DNA of 64,000 nt from Acetoanaerobium sticklandii (GTDB lineage: Bacteria; Bacillota; Clostridia; Peptostreptococcales; Filifactoraceae), in assembly GCF_000196455.1 (NCBI RefSeq), contig NC_014614.1, forward strand, positions 2,579,501 through 2,643,500, written 5' to 3'. Positions 16,490-24,993 of the stretch are shown here, one piece after another. A model generated the notes under the pieces. The model made no database searches. It saw only the letters and a program-made list of their open reading frames with translations, and was not told where the DNA came from. How positions within the stretch are numbered: the stretch's first letter is position 1; every line of letters starts with the position of its first letter. Position numbers and translations under genes: made by a program.

Positions 16490-17497
16490 TTATTTTTTTG
16501 CAAGTAGATAAATAAAATATGGTGCTCCTATAAGAGAAACCATTATCCCTGCTGATATGCCTTCAGGCTGAACTATATTTCTTCCAATAGTGTCTGCAAA
16601 TAAAAGCATCCAGCCTCCAAGCACAAGAGCAATAGGAGTATAAAGCTGATTTCTAGGTCCCACTAAGCTTCTTGCAATGTGTGGAGCCATGAGTCCTATA
16701 AAAGATATTCCTCCTGTCACAGAAACTGCTGATGCAGCAAGCGCAACTGAAGCAAGTAGCATCAAAAGTCGTTCCTTTTCTACTGATATCCCTACTCCAA
16801 TAGCCACCTGCTCGCTTAATCTCAAAATATTTAATCTGTTTGCTTTGTATAGAGTAAATGGAATAAGCACAACTAACCATGGTAATATCGCTAAGACAAA
16901 GGGCCAGTCTGCACCCCAAATATTACCTGATAGCCATTTTGCAATAAACTCTACCTTGATTTGCTCTGTAGATGAAATAATAACAACCATAAGGCCCGAC
17001 AGAGCCATAGATAGACCTACTCCAACCAATACAAATCTTGTAGTTTGAATTCCTTCATTTTTTTTATATGAAAATATATAGATTATAAGCACAGTAAGAA
17101 GTGCACTGCAAAAAGCCACCAAAGGCAATATGTATATAAAAGAAGTCGTATTAATAGGAAAAAACAAGAAATAAATGGCTATTCCAACTCCTGCTCCAGA
17201 GTTGATTCCTATGATACCAGGATCTGCTAAATCATTTCTAGTTATGCTCTGAAGTATGCACCCCGATAAAGCCAGAGCCATACCTGCTAATAAAGTTATA
17301 ACTATTCTAGGAAGTCTAACTGAAAAAAGTATAAAGCTTTCTTTGAAGCTTCCCTGTCCAATCAAGGTAGGAATAAGTCTATCAAAAGACAAGGCTCCGT
17401 AGCCCATTGCCATTCCAGTAATAGCTGTAGCTACTGTAAGTATTAACAAAATAGCCAGTGTGCACTGTTGTTTTTTTATTATATTTGGTTCAATCAT
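16490..17497 (-). CDS. iron-siderophore ABC transporter permease (FecCD family)
   Basis: 335 residues with about nine to ten membrane helices of the FecCD/BtuC type. Typical stretches are IRLPRIVITLLAGMALALSG, QSITRNDLADPGIIGINSGA and FIGLMAPHIARSLVG, the last forming the coupling region with the ATPase. It pairs with the permease gene just upstream, whose stop it overlaps by 4 bases, so the two form a heterodimeric channel. It is the last gene of the importer operon. Confidence 0.93.
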   Translation of the reverse strand: MIEPNIIKKQQCTLAILLILTVATAITGMAMGYGALSFDRLIPTLIGQGSFKESFILFSVRLPRIVITLLAGMALALSGCILQSITRNDLADPGIIGINSGAGVGIAIYFLFFPINTTSFIYILPLVAFCSALLTVLIIYIFSYKKNEGIQTTRFVLVGVGLSMALSGLMVVIISSTEQIKVEFIAKWLSGNIWGADWPFVLAILPWLVVLIPFTLYKANRLNILRLSEQVAIGVGISVEKERLLMLLASVALAASAVSVTGGISFIGLMAPHIARSLVGPRNQLYTPIALVLGGWMLLFADTIGRNIVQPEGISAGIMVSLIGAPYFIYLLAKK

Positions 17498-18501
17498 GAA
17501 AATGCCTTACCCCCTTTACTTACAATAAATAAAAAGAAGGGCAACCCAATAATTGCAATAATAGCCGATACAGAGGTTTCATATGGAGCATTTATAGTCC
17601 TCCCAAGAGTGTCTGCAAAGAGCATCAGTATGGCTCCAGCTACAGCTGACATGGGAATTATATACCTGTAGTCACTGCCTACAATGAATCTGACCATGTG
17701 AGGAACCATGAGTCCAACAAAAGCCATATTCCCCACTAATGCCACTGATGAGCCAGCAAGCAAAACAATTACTACAAACAAAATCATCTTAACCTTAGTA
17801 GTGTTTTGCCCTAATCCAAGAGCAACCTCTTCACTCAGGCTAAGTATCGTAAGCTGCCTAGCTAAAAACATCGCCGTAACTATTCCAGCTGTTATAAATG
17901 GAATGATTACTTTAAGCTGAGTCCATGTAGTCCCAATCATAGCCCCTGAAGTCCACATAGAAACATCTTTTGAAATTTTGAAATATATGCCTATTCCCTG
18001 AGCTACAGCAAATAAAAATGTCGATACAGCTGCTCCTGCTAGAACTATTCTAAATGCAGAAAAACCTCCTCTTTTCATAAAGCTAATTCCAAAAACCATA
18101 AAAACTCCCATAGCCGCGCCAATAATACACGCTATAAGGATGACAAAATAATTTGCTCTAGGAACAAAAGCTATAGTAAAGGCAAGTGCTGCATTTGCTC
18201 CAGCAGAAAGTCCGAGAAGTCCTGGATCAGCTAGAGGATTTTTAGTAATTCCTTGCATTATAGCTCCTGACACCGCAAGAGCTGAGCCTACAAAAATTGC
18301 AGCTATCTCTCTTGGAAGTCTTATCTCTCTTATAATTAATATTTTGTCAGTGACCTGCCTAGTAAAAAGTGCTTTTGATAGCTCTTCTAGTGAAATATCT
18401 GCTGCTCCAAAAACCATAGAGGCTGTAAACATTCCTATCAAAATAAAAAGCGCCGTAATAAGCTTAAAAGCGAAATTCATATTCTGTTCTTTTTCAACCA
18501 T
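17494..18501 (-). CDS. iron-siderophore ABC transporter permease (FecCD family)
   Basis: 335 residues, again with the FecCD helical pattern: IRLPREIAAIFVGSALAVSG, QGITKNPLADPGLLGLSAGA and FVGLMVPHMVRFIVG. The equal length and motif order show it to be a paralogue of the next gene, and the overlap of start and stop codons suggests coupled translation. It lies about 80 bases after the binding-protein gene, with a small hairpin between them that may reduce permease expression relative to the binding protein. Confidence 0.93.
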   Translation of the reverse strand: MVEKEQNMNFAFKLITALFILIGMFTASMVFGAADISLEELSKALFTRQVTDKILIIREIRLPREIAAIFVGSALAVSGAIMQGITKNPLADPGLLGLSAGANAALAFTIAFVPRANYFVILIACIIGAAMGVFMVFGISFMKRGGFSAFRIVLAGAAVSTFLFAVAQGIGIYFKISKDVSMWTSGAMIGTTWTQLKVIIPFITAGIVTAMFLARQLTILSLSEEVALGLGQNTTKVKMILFVVIVLLAGSSVALVGNMAFVGLMVPHMVRFIVGSDYRYIIPMSAVAGAILMLFADTLGRTINAPYETSVSAIIAIIGLPFFLFIVSKGGKAFS

Positions 18502-18536
18502 TTTAGCCTCCCTTTCCTATTTATAAAACCGACAAA

Positions 18537-18561
18537 AGGAATTCCTCAAATTAGAATTCCT
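18537..18561 (-). terminator. weak intra-operon hairpin
   Basis: AGGAATTC and GAATTCCT pair over 8 bp with a 9-base loop, followed on the - strand by TTTTG. It sits between the binding-protein and permease genes, a usual place for partial terminators that lower downstream expression. Confidence 0.45.
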
Positions 18562-18578
18562 CTTGCTGAGTAATAATA

Positions 18579-19484
18579 TTATTTAGAAAGCAAAGCCTTA
18601 GTTAAGACCTCTAACTGATAGTCTAAGGTAATTGGGTCATTAAAATAAAATTCTTTTGCACTAACCTCTATGACATTTCCATTTTTTACAGCAGGAATAT
18701 TTTTATAAGTTTCTGTCTGCTGAAATGCATTTTCTGCATCAAAATTTTTACTTATAACTAGATAGTCTCCTGCAAACTCAGGAAGCACTTCTAGTGATAG
18801 TGAGTAATAACCATCCTTAAGAGCCATTTCCTTGACTTTTTCAGGCATGGCTAGCTTCATCTCCTGATAGATTATCTCTGTTCCTCTGCCCCAGCTATCG
18901 CCAAATACATAAAGCTCTTTTTCGAAGCTTTCAATCACAGAGATGGTTGCATCTTCACCTATCTTAGCCTTAACCTCTTCTCCAGCTTTTTGAGCTCTTG
19001 CCTTGAAATCCTCTATCCACGCTTTAGCCTTGTCTTCTTTGTTAAGTAGTTTTCCAATTTCTAGAATTTGAGTTAGGTAATCTACCTTACCATATGTATA
19101 TGAAACAGTAGGTGCAATGCTCTTAAATTTGTCTAAATTCTTATCTGTAGATGCGGCAATAATCAAATCTGGCTCTAGCTCTATGATTTGCTCTAGACTT
19201 TCATCAGTTATAACTTCAGCATTTTCAATATATTTGGCATATTGCGGATTATCCTTGGACCAGCTATCAACTCCCACTATATTTACTCCCATGGCCATAA
19301 CCGCTCCTGATACTGCTCCATTTATTACAACTACTCTTTCAGGCTCTGCTGGTACCTCAATAGGACCATTTTCAGATTGGTATGTAATCGTCTTCGCCCT
19401 TGCTCCCTCACTAGGCTGCTCTGCTGTGCATGCACTAAAAATTAACGCAAATACCAGTATCATAGGTATCAATAATTTCTTCAT
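18579..19484 (-). CDS. iron-siderophore ABC transporter substrate-binding lipoprotein
   Basis: 301 residues with a lipoprotein signal (MKKLLIPMILVFALIFSAC, modified Cys at 19). The body is a FhuD/FepB-type periplasmic-binding fold: TYQSENGPIEVPAEPERVVV, then VDSWSKDNPQYAKYIENAE and EQIIELEPDLIIA, ending in a lobe with FYFNDPITLDYQLEVL. It captures ferric siderophore at the outer face of the membrane and delivers it to the two permeases. The start is preceded by AAAAGGAG. Its 5' end overlaps the ATPase gene by 50 bases, an unusually long overlap in a different frame. The ligand type cannot be read from sequence. Confidence 0.93.
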   Translation of the reverse strand: MKKLLIPMILVFALIFSACTAEQPSEGARAKTITYQSENGPIEVPAEPERVVVINGAVSGAVMAMGVNIVGVDSWSKDNPQYAKYIENAEVITDESLEQIIELEPDLIIAASTDKNLDKFKSIAPTVSYTYGKVDYLTQILEIGKLLNKEDKAKAWIEDFKARAQKAGEEVKAKIGEDATISVIESFEKELYVFGDSWGRGTEIIYQEMKLAMPEKVKEMALKDGYYSLSLEVLPEFAGDYLVISKNFDAENAFQQTETYKNIPAVKNGNVIEVSAKEFYFNDPITLDYQLEVLTKALLSK

Positions 19485-20280
19485 CTTCTGTCTCTCCTTT
19501 TAGTAAATTATATGTAATGCATATAGGTTTATTTGTAAATGAATCTCTTCCAATCTCAGCGCTGATATTATAAACCTTTTTAAGCACCTCTTTAGTAATC
19601 ACTTCTTCACAGTCCCCTGCTTTTACTATTTGACCATCTTTTAATGCAATTATGTAGTCTGCAAATCTGGCAGCTTGATTGATATCATGAAGAACCATGA
19701 CTATAGTTCTTTCTTGCTCTAAGTTTAGCTTCTTTAAAAGCTCAAGCACTTCTAACTGGTGAGCCATATCCAAGTAAGTCGTAGGTTCATCGAGAAAAAT
19801 TATATCTGTTTCTTGAGCCAGTGCCATTGCTATCCAGACTCTTTGCCTTTGACCTCCCGATAGAGCATCTATCGTACGAAATTTATACTGCTTTGTTCCC
19901 GTAACCTCAAGTGCCCAGTCTATTACTTCAAAATCCTTTTTTGTCAATCTGCCAAGCCCATTTTGATATGGAAATCTTCCATAGGACACAAGCTCTCCTA
20001 CTGTGAGTCCTATAGTGGCTTCAGGCGTTTGAGGAAGGATGGCCATTTTCTTGGCAAGCTCTCTAGTATTTTCCTTTAAAATATCCTTGCCGTCTAAAAC
20101 AACAGTTCCTGACTTATGAGAAATTATTCTAGTAATGGCTTTTAGCAATGTAGATTTTCCGCATCCGTTTGAGCCAATAATTGTAGTTATTTTTTTATCT
20201 GGAATCTCAATACTTAAATTCTTAACAATCAAATTATCATCATAGCCTATATTGATTCCCTCTGTGTATAGCCTTGACAT
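19435..20280 (-). CDS. iron-siderophore ABC transporter ATPase (FecE/FhuC type)
   Basis: 281 residues from the ATG at 20280, which has GGAGGGAG upstream; the earlier ATG lies inside that ribosome site. Walker A GSNGCGKST, Q-loop AILPQTPEATIGL, signature LSGGQRQRVWIAMAL, Walker B IIFLDEPTTYLD and the H-loop VLHDINQAARFADY are intact. It powers the FecCD-type importer encoded by the next three genes. It is the first gene of the operon and lies just downstream of a Fur-type box. The C-terminal 30 residues run over the start of the binding-protein gene. Confidence 0.94.
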   Translation of the reverse strand: MSRLYTEGINIGYDDNLIVKNLSIEIPDKKITTIIGSNGCGKSTLLKAITRIISHKSGTVVLDGKDILKENTRELAKKMAILPQTPEATIGLTVGELVSYGRFPYQNGLGRLTKKDFEVIDWALEVTGTKQYKFRTIDALSGGQRQRVWIAMALAQETDIIFLDEPTTYLDMAHQLEVLELLKKLNLEQERTIVMVLHDINQAARFADYIIALKDGQIVKAGDCEEVITKEVLKKVYNISAEIGRDSFTNKPICITYNLLKGETEDEEIIDTYDTGICVNF

Positions 20281-20317
20281 ATCTCCCTCCATCTTCTAAT
20301 TAATTATATTTATAATA

Positions 20318-20332
20318 TGATATTGATTATCA
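20318..20332 (-). promoter_or_regulatory. Fur-type iron box
   Basis: TGATATTGATTATCA matches the 7-1-7 Fur consensus TGATAAT-N-ATTATCA with one mismatch. It lies 38 bases before the ATPase start, inside AT-rich DNA that must contain the promoter. Iron-dependent repression of the importer is the natural inference. Confidence 0.75.
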
Positions 20333-20384
20333 ATACTAGCTATTATAGTATTAATTTGTTTTTTTGTAAATGATATAAAACAAA

Positions 20385-20408
20385 AAACCGCACCCAAAGG
20401 TACGGTTT
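20385..20408 (-). terminator. terminator of the flavin reductase gene
   Basis: On the - strand AAACCG-T-ACC pairs with GGTG-CGGTTT and is followed by TTTTG. It stands 13 bases after the stop at 20421. Confidence 0.75.
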
Positions 20409-20420
20409 AAGAACAAGATA

Positions 20421-20927
20421 TTAATCTTTTAATAGTATTTTTTCTATCTCAGCTATATATAAAGTATGATAATCTTCTTCAGGATAGTGTTTTTTTCTCA
20501 TATCTACATCTATAAAGCTTTCACGCGTCATGTCCTGAGCATATAGCTTTTTACAAATTATAGTAAGTCTTGCCTCTTCGAAATATGGAGTTTCGCCCAA
20601 ATAAAGAGTAGTTAGTGCAGCTTTATTTATCTTGTCCTCATCTTTACCCGAAGCAGTTCCTAGATATGAAAGCTCTTTTTTAAAGCTTTTGTCAAAAAAG
20701 GTAAGAGAAAATCTATCTGAACCATCTACAAATTCTTTTGTAAATCTTTGAGGTCTTACAAAAATATAAGCTACATTTTTATTAAAAAGCACTCCAAATC
20801 CACCCCAAGATGCTGTCATTGTATTCACCCTGCTATTATGAGCAGCCGTTACGAGCATCCAGTCATGACCTATAAGGCGAAACGTGCTCTCATTTAAATC
20901 TATGGGGTTAATCTCTTTATAGTTCAT
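20421..20927 (-). CDS. flavin reductase-like FMN-binding protein
   Basis: 168 residues of the split-barrel flavin reductase family: NTMTASWGGFGVLFNKNVA for FMN binding, then YIFVRPQRFTKEFVD and FSLTFFD. Members use or transfer FMN; many of this clostridial subgroup have no known partner. It is a monocistronic gene with its own terminator, 84 bases after the membrane-protein gene on the same strand. Confidence 0.85.
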   Translation of the reverse strand: MNYKEINPIDLNESTFRLIGHDWMLVTAAHNSRVNTMTASWGGFGVLFNKNVAYIFVRPQRFTKEFVDGSDRFSLTFFDKSFKKELSYLGTASGKDEDKINKAALTTLYLGETPYFEEARLTIICKKLYAQDMTRESFIDVDMRKKHYPEEDYHTLYIAEIEKILLKD

Positions 20928-21011
20928 AATGTTACCAGCTCCTGCTTTAAAATAAGATTAGTTAATTTTATAGTTTACTATTTTTAAAGTTACTCTAGAC
21001 CAGTCTGATAT

Positions 21012-21467
21012 TTAAACCGATTTTATCACATCTACCTTAACCTTGTTGTATCGTAACAGCTTCATCAAGTCTTTATAATATTTCATGTCATAGCTATGAG
21101 AAGCTATTCTTCTGCCAGAAGTATTAAAAAAATCTATATTTATTTTATCGCTAGTTTTTATTTTTGCACTTGATATTTCTCTCCATGCGTATTCTTCTTT
21201 TCCTCTAGAAACTATCAGCAGTCCAGAGCTTGCTAGTCCCTGCTTCATCCAATTTATGAGCAAAAAAGAAGCCGCTGTAAGAGCTATTAAGTAATGCATA
21301 TAGCCCTTGGCAAAAAATATTGTAAGTACTGCTAAAGCTAGTAAAGCTACAGAAAAAACACCAATTTCAAACGTGCTCTTTTTGGTCCTTATTTGAATCT
21401 TTCTAATAAATGTAATCTGCTTTGCAAGTAAAATCAGTAGCATCAGTATAACAAAATAATTAATCAT
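21012..21467 (-). CDS. small membrane protein, DUF5673-like
   Basis: 151 residues: an N-terminal membrane helix (about 3-19), two further hydrophobic segments (about 35-52 and 58-72), then a soluble domain with GLLIVSRGKEEYAWREISSAKI, a PH-like pattern shared with DUF5673 proteins. Function unknown. It is the last of a tight run of five genes starting at 24750. Confidence 0.55.
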   Translation of the reverse strand: MINYFVILMLLILLAKQITFIRKIQIRTKKSTFEIGVFSVALLALAVLTIFFAKGYMHYLIALTAASFLLINWMKQGLASSGLLIVSRGKEEYAWREISSAKIKTSDKINIDFFNTSGRRIASHSYDMKYYKDLMKLLRYNKVKVDVIKSV

Positions 21468-21477
21468 TCTTGACCTC

Positions 21478-22824
21478 CTATTTTATATTATATGAAAACC
21501 ATCTCGTTATGCTCCCTACTCTTCTAAACGAAATAATTTCACAAATTTTTTCTGTTAGCTTGCCAAACCTTCTGTACAGTAGATTAAAAGCTAGATACGG
21601 GATCCACTGCTTTTTTGAGTTAGGCAATCTTTTAATTATATTTTTAAATGAATATACTTCTTTATAAATCCAAAGATATCCCTCATATAGTTCCTCTTGT
21701 GTCATATTCTTAGGTCTATATACTACATTTGCTGTATTATATTTTGAAAGATCAAAATCTGTTATTCTACCTTGCTTATGCAAATTTTCATAAAGCCTAG
21801 TTCCTGGATACGGAGTCAGAATATGCGAAGTAACTGTTTCTATTTTATTTTTGACTATCCAATCCAATGTCTTTTCAAATACTGAGCTATCATCTTCATC
21901 CAGCCCAAAAACAAAACTAGCATTTATCATTATTCCTCTTTTGTGAAGCTCCTCAACCAATCTTTCATATTTACCTACACTATTTTGCACCTTATTAACA
22001 CTATCTATAGCCTTGTCATTTATACTTTCAAACCCAATGAATAAGCTCTGACATCCTGATTCCTTTAGGTCATCTAAAATATCTGGCATATCTACTATAT
22101 TAGAGGTTACTGCTGCATTGTATTTGAGACCCAGTGGCTTTATTTGTGCTAAAAATTTCTTTGTCCAAGATGGATTTCCTATGAAATTATCATCTATAAA
22201 CATTATATGCCTTGTCCTAAGAGTCTTAATTTCTCTTATAACATCCTCTATTGGTCTATTAATATAAGCCTTATGTACACTTTGAGAACTATTATAGCAA
22301 AAATCACATTCAAAAGGACAACCTCTACTTGTACTTATTATATTCGTATATAAATACTTACTGTTATCAATAATATCGTAATCAGGAGATACAATCTCTT
22401 GTCCACTGATGCTCAGCATATCATTATATATTTTATTTAATGAATCGTTTTGAGCGTCAAATAAAATCCTCTGCCATATTCTTTCAGCCATTCCTACACA
22501 AATTGCATCAAAATATCCATATGCACCTTTTGGATCTGCTGTGATATGTATTCCTCCTGCAACCACCTTCACGCTACGCTTTCTAAATTCTTTTGCTATC
22601 TCTATAGCCCTATTCATAACATCCACAGTTACAGTTATAGCTACTAAATCAACTTTCTCATCAAAATTTATACTTTCTACATTTTCATTTTCAATAATTA
22701 CTTCATGCTCCTTAGGAGTTAGATTCGCAAGAGTAAGCAAAGCTAGAGAAGGAGCCATTCTAGTTTTAAGCTTAGTATCCATAGGTCTAGGTAGCATTGC
22801 TGGCTGAATTAATTTTATCTTCAT
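21478..22824 (-). CDS. B12-binding-type radical SAM protein
   Basis: 448 residues. Residues 1-140 form a cobalamin-binding-like Rossmann domain (VDLVAITVTVDVMNRAIEIA, VVAGGIHITADPKGAYGYFD), and residues 165-370 a radical SAM barrel with the 4Fe-4S motif CPFECDFC. SAM-binding elements MFIDDNFIGN and FVFGLDEDD follow. The C-terminal 80 residues are helical and basic. The DxHxxG motif for cobalamin is not obvious, so cobalamin binding is uncertain. Members methylate or rearrange unactivated carbons in lipids and natural products; the substrate is unknown. Its start directly follows the stop of the pentapeptide gene. Confidence 0.85.
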   Translation of the reverse strand: MKIKLIQPAMLPRPMDTKLKTRMAPSLALLTLANLTPKEHEVIIENENVESINFDEKVDLVAITVTVDVMNRAIEIAKEFRKRSVKVVAGGIHITADPKGAYGYFDAICVGMAERIWQRILFDAQNDSLNKIYNDMLSISGQEIVSPDYDIIDNSKYLYTNIISTSRGCPFECDFCYNSSQSVHKAYINRPIEDVIREIKTLRTRHIMFIDDNFIGNPSWTKKFLAQIKPLGLKYNAAVTSNIVDMPDILDDLKESGCQSLFIGFESINDKAIDSVNKVQNSVGKYERLVEELHKRGIMINASFVFGLDEDDSSVFEKTLDWIVKNKIETVTSHILTPYPGTRLYENLHKQGRITDFDLSKYNTANVVYRPKNMTQEELYEGYLWIYKEVYSFKNIIKRLPNSKKQWIPYLAFNLLYRRFGKLTEKICEIISFRRVGSITRWFSYNIK

Positions 22825-23481
22825 CTAACCCTTCACTTTCAATCCAAATATTTTCGAAAAATCGACAGCTTGAGTAGCTGATACAATTGCTCCTTTAAGG
22901 TCTTCTGCTCTAAATCCCGCACCTTCAAACTCAGAATCGCTTAAATCTACCCCTGACAAACTGGTCCCTGATAATTGACTTTGTTTAAAATTGCAGTTTC
23001 TAAATTCAACTTTATCTAGCTTGCTCTCTTGAATATAGCTACTTTCAAATATACAATCCGAGATAATTATATTTTTCATTTTTACATAATTCATAAGTAT
23101 AAATTTGCAATTACACTGATTTATAGTTAAATGATTTAGTGAGGCTTCATTAAGATTAAGTCCCATAAGCTTACAGTTTATAAACTCTGCTCTGTGAATC
23201 ACTGCTCCGCTAAAATCAGCATTTGATAAATCACAATTCTCAAACCTTACATCAGTAAGCTCTAAAGACTTAAGAAAAATATCCTTAAAATCCATTTTAC
23301 TAAAAATCACTCCATCAACCTTAAGTTTGTCAGCTGTCTTTGTCCTTATTTCACAATCTGAAAATGATATATTGTTCATTTCATATTCATCTTCAATATC
23401 TATAGCTTCACTGTTTATCTCTTCCATGAATCTCATTAATTTAGGTTTTGCAACCTTAACTATATCTTTTTTAGTGTTCAT
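22825..23481 (-). CDS. pentapeptide-repeat protein
   Basis: 218 residues. From about residue 55 to 200 the sequence follows the A(D/N)Lxx pentapeptide rhythm, for example FENCDLSNADFSGAVIHRAE and LSGTSLSGVDLSDSEFEGAG, which folds as a right-handed quadrilateral beta helix. Some such proteins mimic DNA and protect gyrase, but nothing here shows that specifically. The N-terminal 50 residues are helical. It is embedded between a GNAT gene and the radical SAM gene with gaps of 3 and 0 bases. Confidence 0.85.
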   Translation of the reverse strand: MNTKKDIVKVAKPKLMRFMEEINSEAIDIEDEYEMNNISFSDCEIRTKTADKLKVDGVIFSKMDFKDIFLKSLELTDVRFENCDLSNADFSGAVIHRAEFINCKLMGLNLNEASLNHLTINQCNCKFILMNYVKMKNIIISDCIFESSYIQESKLDKVEFRNCNFKQSQLSGTSLSGVDLSDSEFEGAGFRAEDLKGAIVSATQAVDFSKIFGLKVKG

Positions 23482-23484
23482 AGG

Positions 23485-24042
23485 TTATGTCTCCAATCTC
23501 TCATTTCTTAGTACCATATGTATATGGTCTTCCCATCTGTTGTTTATTTTAAGGTACTTATATGCTATGCCTTCGTTGTAAAAACCTAGTTTTTCTACTA
23601 CTCTAAGCGACCTCTTATTCTTAGGCATTATATTAGCTTCTATTCTATGGAGTCCAAGTTCATTAAATACTATATCAATTCCTTTATTAAGAGCCTGCGT
23701 CATGTACCCTTTATTTATCTCATTTGCATCTAGCTTATACCCTAAATGGCAAGATAAAAATGCACCCCTTACTATATTATTAAACGCAATTGACCCTATA
23801 ACCTTTTCATCATCATCTTTTTTAAATAACCATAGCTTCACAAGATTTTTGTTTTCTATGTATCTTGCCTCTTCTTCCAACAGTTTTTCTTGAAAATTTA
23901 AAGTATAAAATTCTTCATTTCTAATTATTTCCAACTCTTCAAGAAAAGCTTTGTTTCTCATATAGTAATCCAATACTTGTCTAGCTGATGATTTATCAAG
24001 TCCCTTTAAAAACAGATTCTCAGTTTCATATATTTTATTCAT
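23485..24042 (-). CDS. GNAT acetyltransferase, RimJ/RimL type
   Basis: 185 residues with the RimJ/RimL pattern: early ETENLFLKGLDKSSARQVLD, central IGSIAFNNIVRGAFLSCHLG, CoA-binding area NKGYMTQALNKGIDIVFNEL and the motif ANIMPKNKRSLRVVEKLGF. It should acetylate an amine, either a ribosomal protein N-terminus or a small molecule. Ends with HMVLRNERLET. Second gene of the five-gene operon. Confidence 0.85.
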   Translation of the reverse strand: MNKIYETENLFLKGLDKSSARQVLDYYMRNKAFLEELEIIRNEEFYTLNFQEKLLEEEARYIENKNLVKLWLFKKDDDEKVIGSIAFNNIVRGAFLSCHLGYKLDANEINKGYMTQALNKGIDIVFNELGLHRIEANIMPKNKRSLRVVEKLGFYNEGIAYKYLKINNRWEDHIHMVLRNERLET

Positions 24043-24063
24043 AACAATATACTTCTCCTCGTC

Positions 24064-24750
24064 TTAAATCCCTAAGAATCGATTTACTTTCTTTTGCTGT
24101 GCATCAGGGACTATTTCTTCAATTCTTAGTAAAATTTCTTTTTTAGCATCCTCAGCATTTATATTATCAGATAGAATTACAATTTCTTTTGCCCATGTTT
24201 CCACTTTAGAATATGCAGTTGATGGCCATCCGTACGGCTCTCCCTTTGCACTTATTTTCTGCTTGGTTCCATTAACCGTTATAAACATCCCCATCTGCAA
24301 TTCCATCATTGCAGACTCATGCTTGGAATTCAATTCTTTGGTAAAGCCAGCCATAGCCTTTATTTCATGAACTGCCAATATGCTGTCTTCATTAAAAAGT
24401 TCATAGATTTGCTTGGCATAAATACTCATAAGTCCATCTTCATACATATCCATAAAGCTTCTTCTTTTTCTTCTAGCTGCAAAAAATTTGGGATACCATT
24501 CTAAAGATATATATCCTGGTTTTTTATCAAATAACTTCCCGTACGCAGCCTTCTTATCCTTTTCTATATTCACTCTCCATCGCCAAGGATCAAAAGGCAA
24601 CTCTGTATGCCATTGGTCCTCTTCTGTCATGCTTTCAAGATTTGGAAACCCTATGCAGTTGTTTGATAAAGTCATAAATCCAAGCCTTTCAACTACTGAT
24701 ATAAATTCATTGTATTCTTTAAGCCTCAAATCTTTATAGTTCGTGTCCAT
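24064..24750 (-). CDS. conserved hypothetical, AlkZ-like winged-helix protein
   Basis: 228 residues. The stretch EDQWHTELPFDPWRWRVNIE, then GKLFDKKPGYISLEWYPKFF and MELQMGMFITV, recalls clostridial proteins annotated as AlkZ-related, which share winged-helix-like folds with DNA glycosylases of the AlkZ class. The catalytic motif of true AlkZ is not evident, so I do not assign enzyme activity. It is the first gene of the operon that continues with GNAT, pentapeptide, radical SAM and membrane genes. Confidence 0.5.
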   Translation of the reverse strand: MDTNYKDLRLKEYNEFISVVERLGFMTLSNNCIGFPNLESMTEEDQWHTELPFDPWRWRVNIEKDKKAAYGKLFDKKPGYISLEWYPKFFAARRKRRSFMDMYEDGLMSIYAKQIYELFNEDSILAVHEIKAMAGFTKELNSKHESAMMELQMGMFITVNGTKQKISAKGEPYGWPSTAYSKVETWAKEIVILSDNINAEDAKKEILLRIEEIVPDAQQKKVNRFLGI

Positions 24751-24866
24751 GCTTTTCTCCTCCTTGGCTCATGCGTGCTCGCTATATATGTAATCTATTT
24801 TATATTTTTCAAAAAATTCCATTTTTAGTCATATATTAATACTACCTCTAAAACCTTTATTTATCA

Positions 24867-24891
24867 ATCATGACACTGATAGTGTCATGAT
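24867..24891 (+). promoter_or_regulatory. perfect palindrome of BcrR type (GACA-N7-TGTC)
   Basis: ATCATGACACT-GAT-AGTGTCATGAT is a perfect 25-bp palindrome containing GACA-N7-TGTC, the sequence bound by the bacitracin sensor BcrR of Enterococcus. It lies 102 bases before the BcrA-like ATPase gene. The same core occurs before uppP at 33585, with further similarity in the following 35 bases, including TTTCTTG. No bcrR-like gene is in the window. Confidence 0.65.
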
Positions 24892-24993
24892 ATTTTTTGA
24901 AGCTGTCACTGTTCGTTTCTTGAATATTTCTCTAATTGCCTAATAATTGGAATTAGCTCGTAGAAATTATTAAATATAGAAAAAGGAGAGTTT

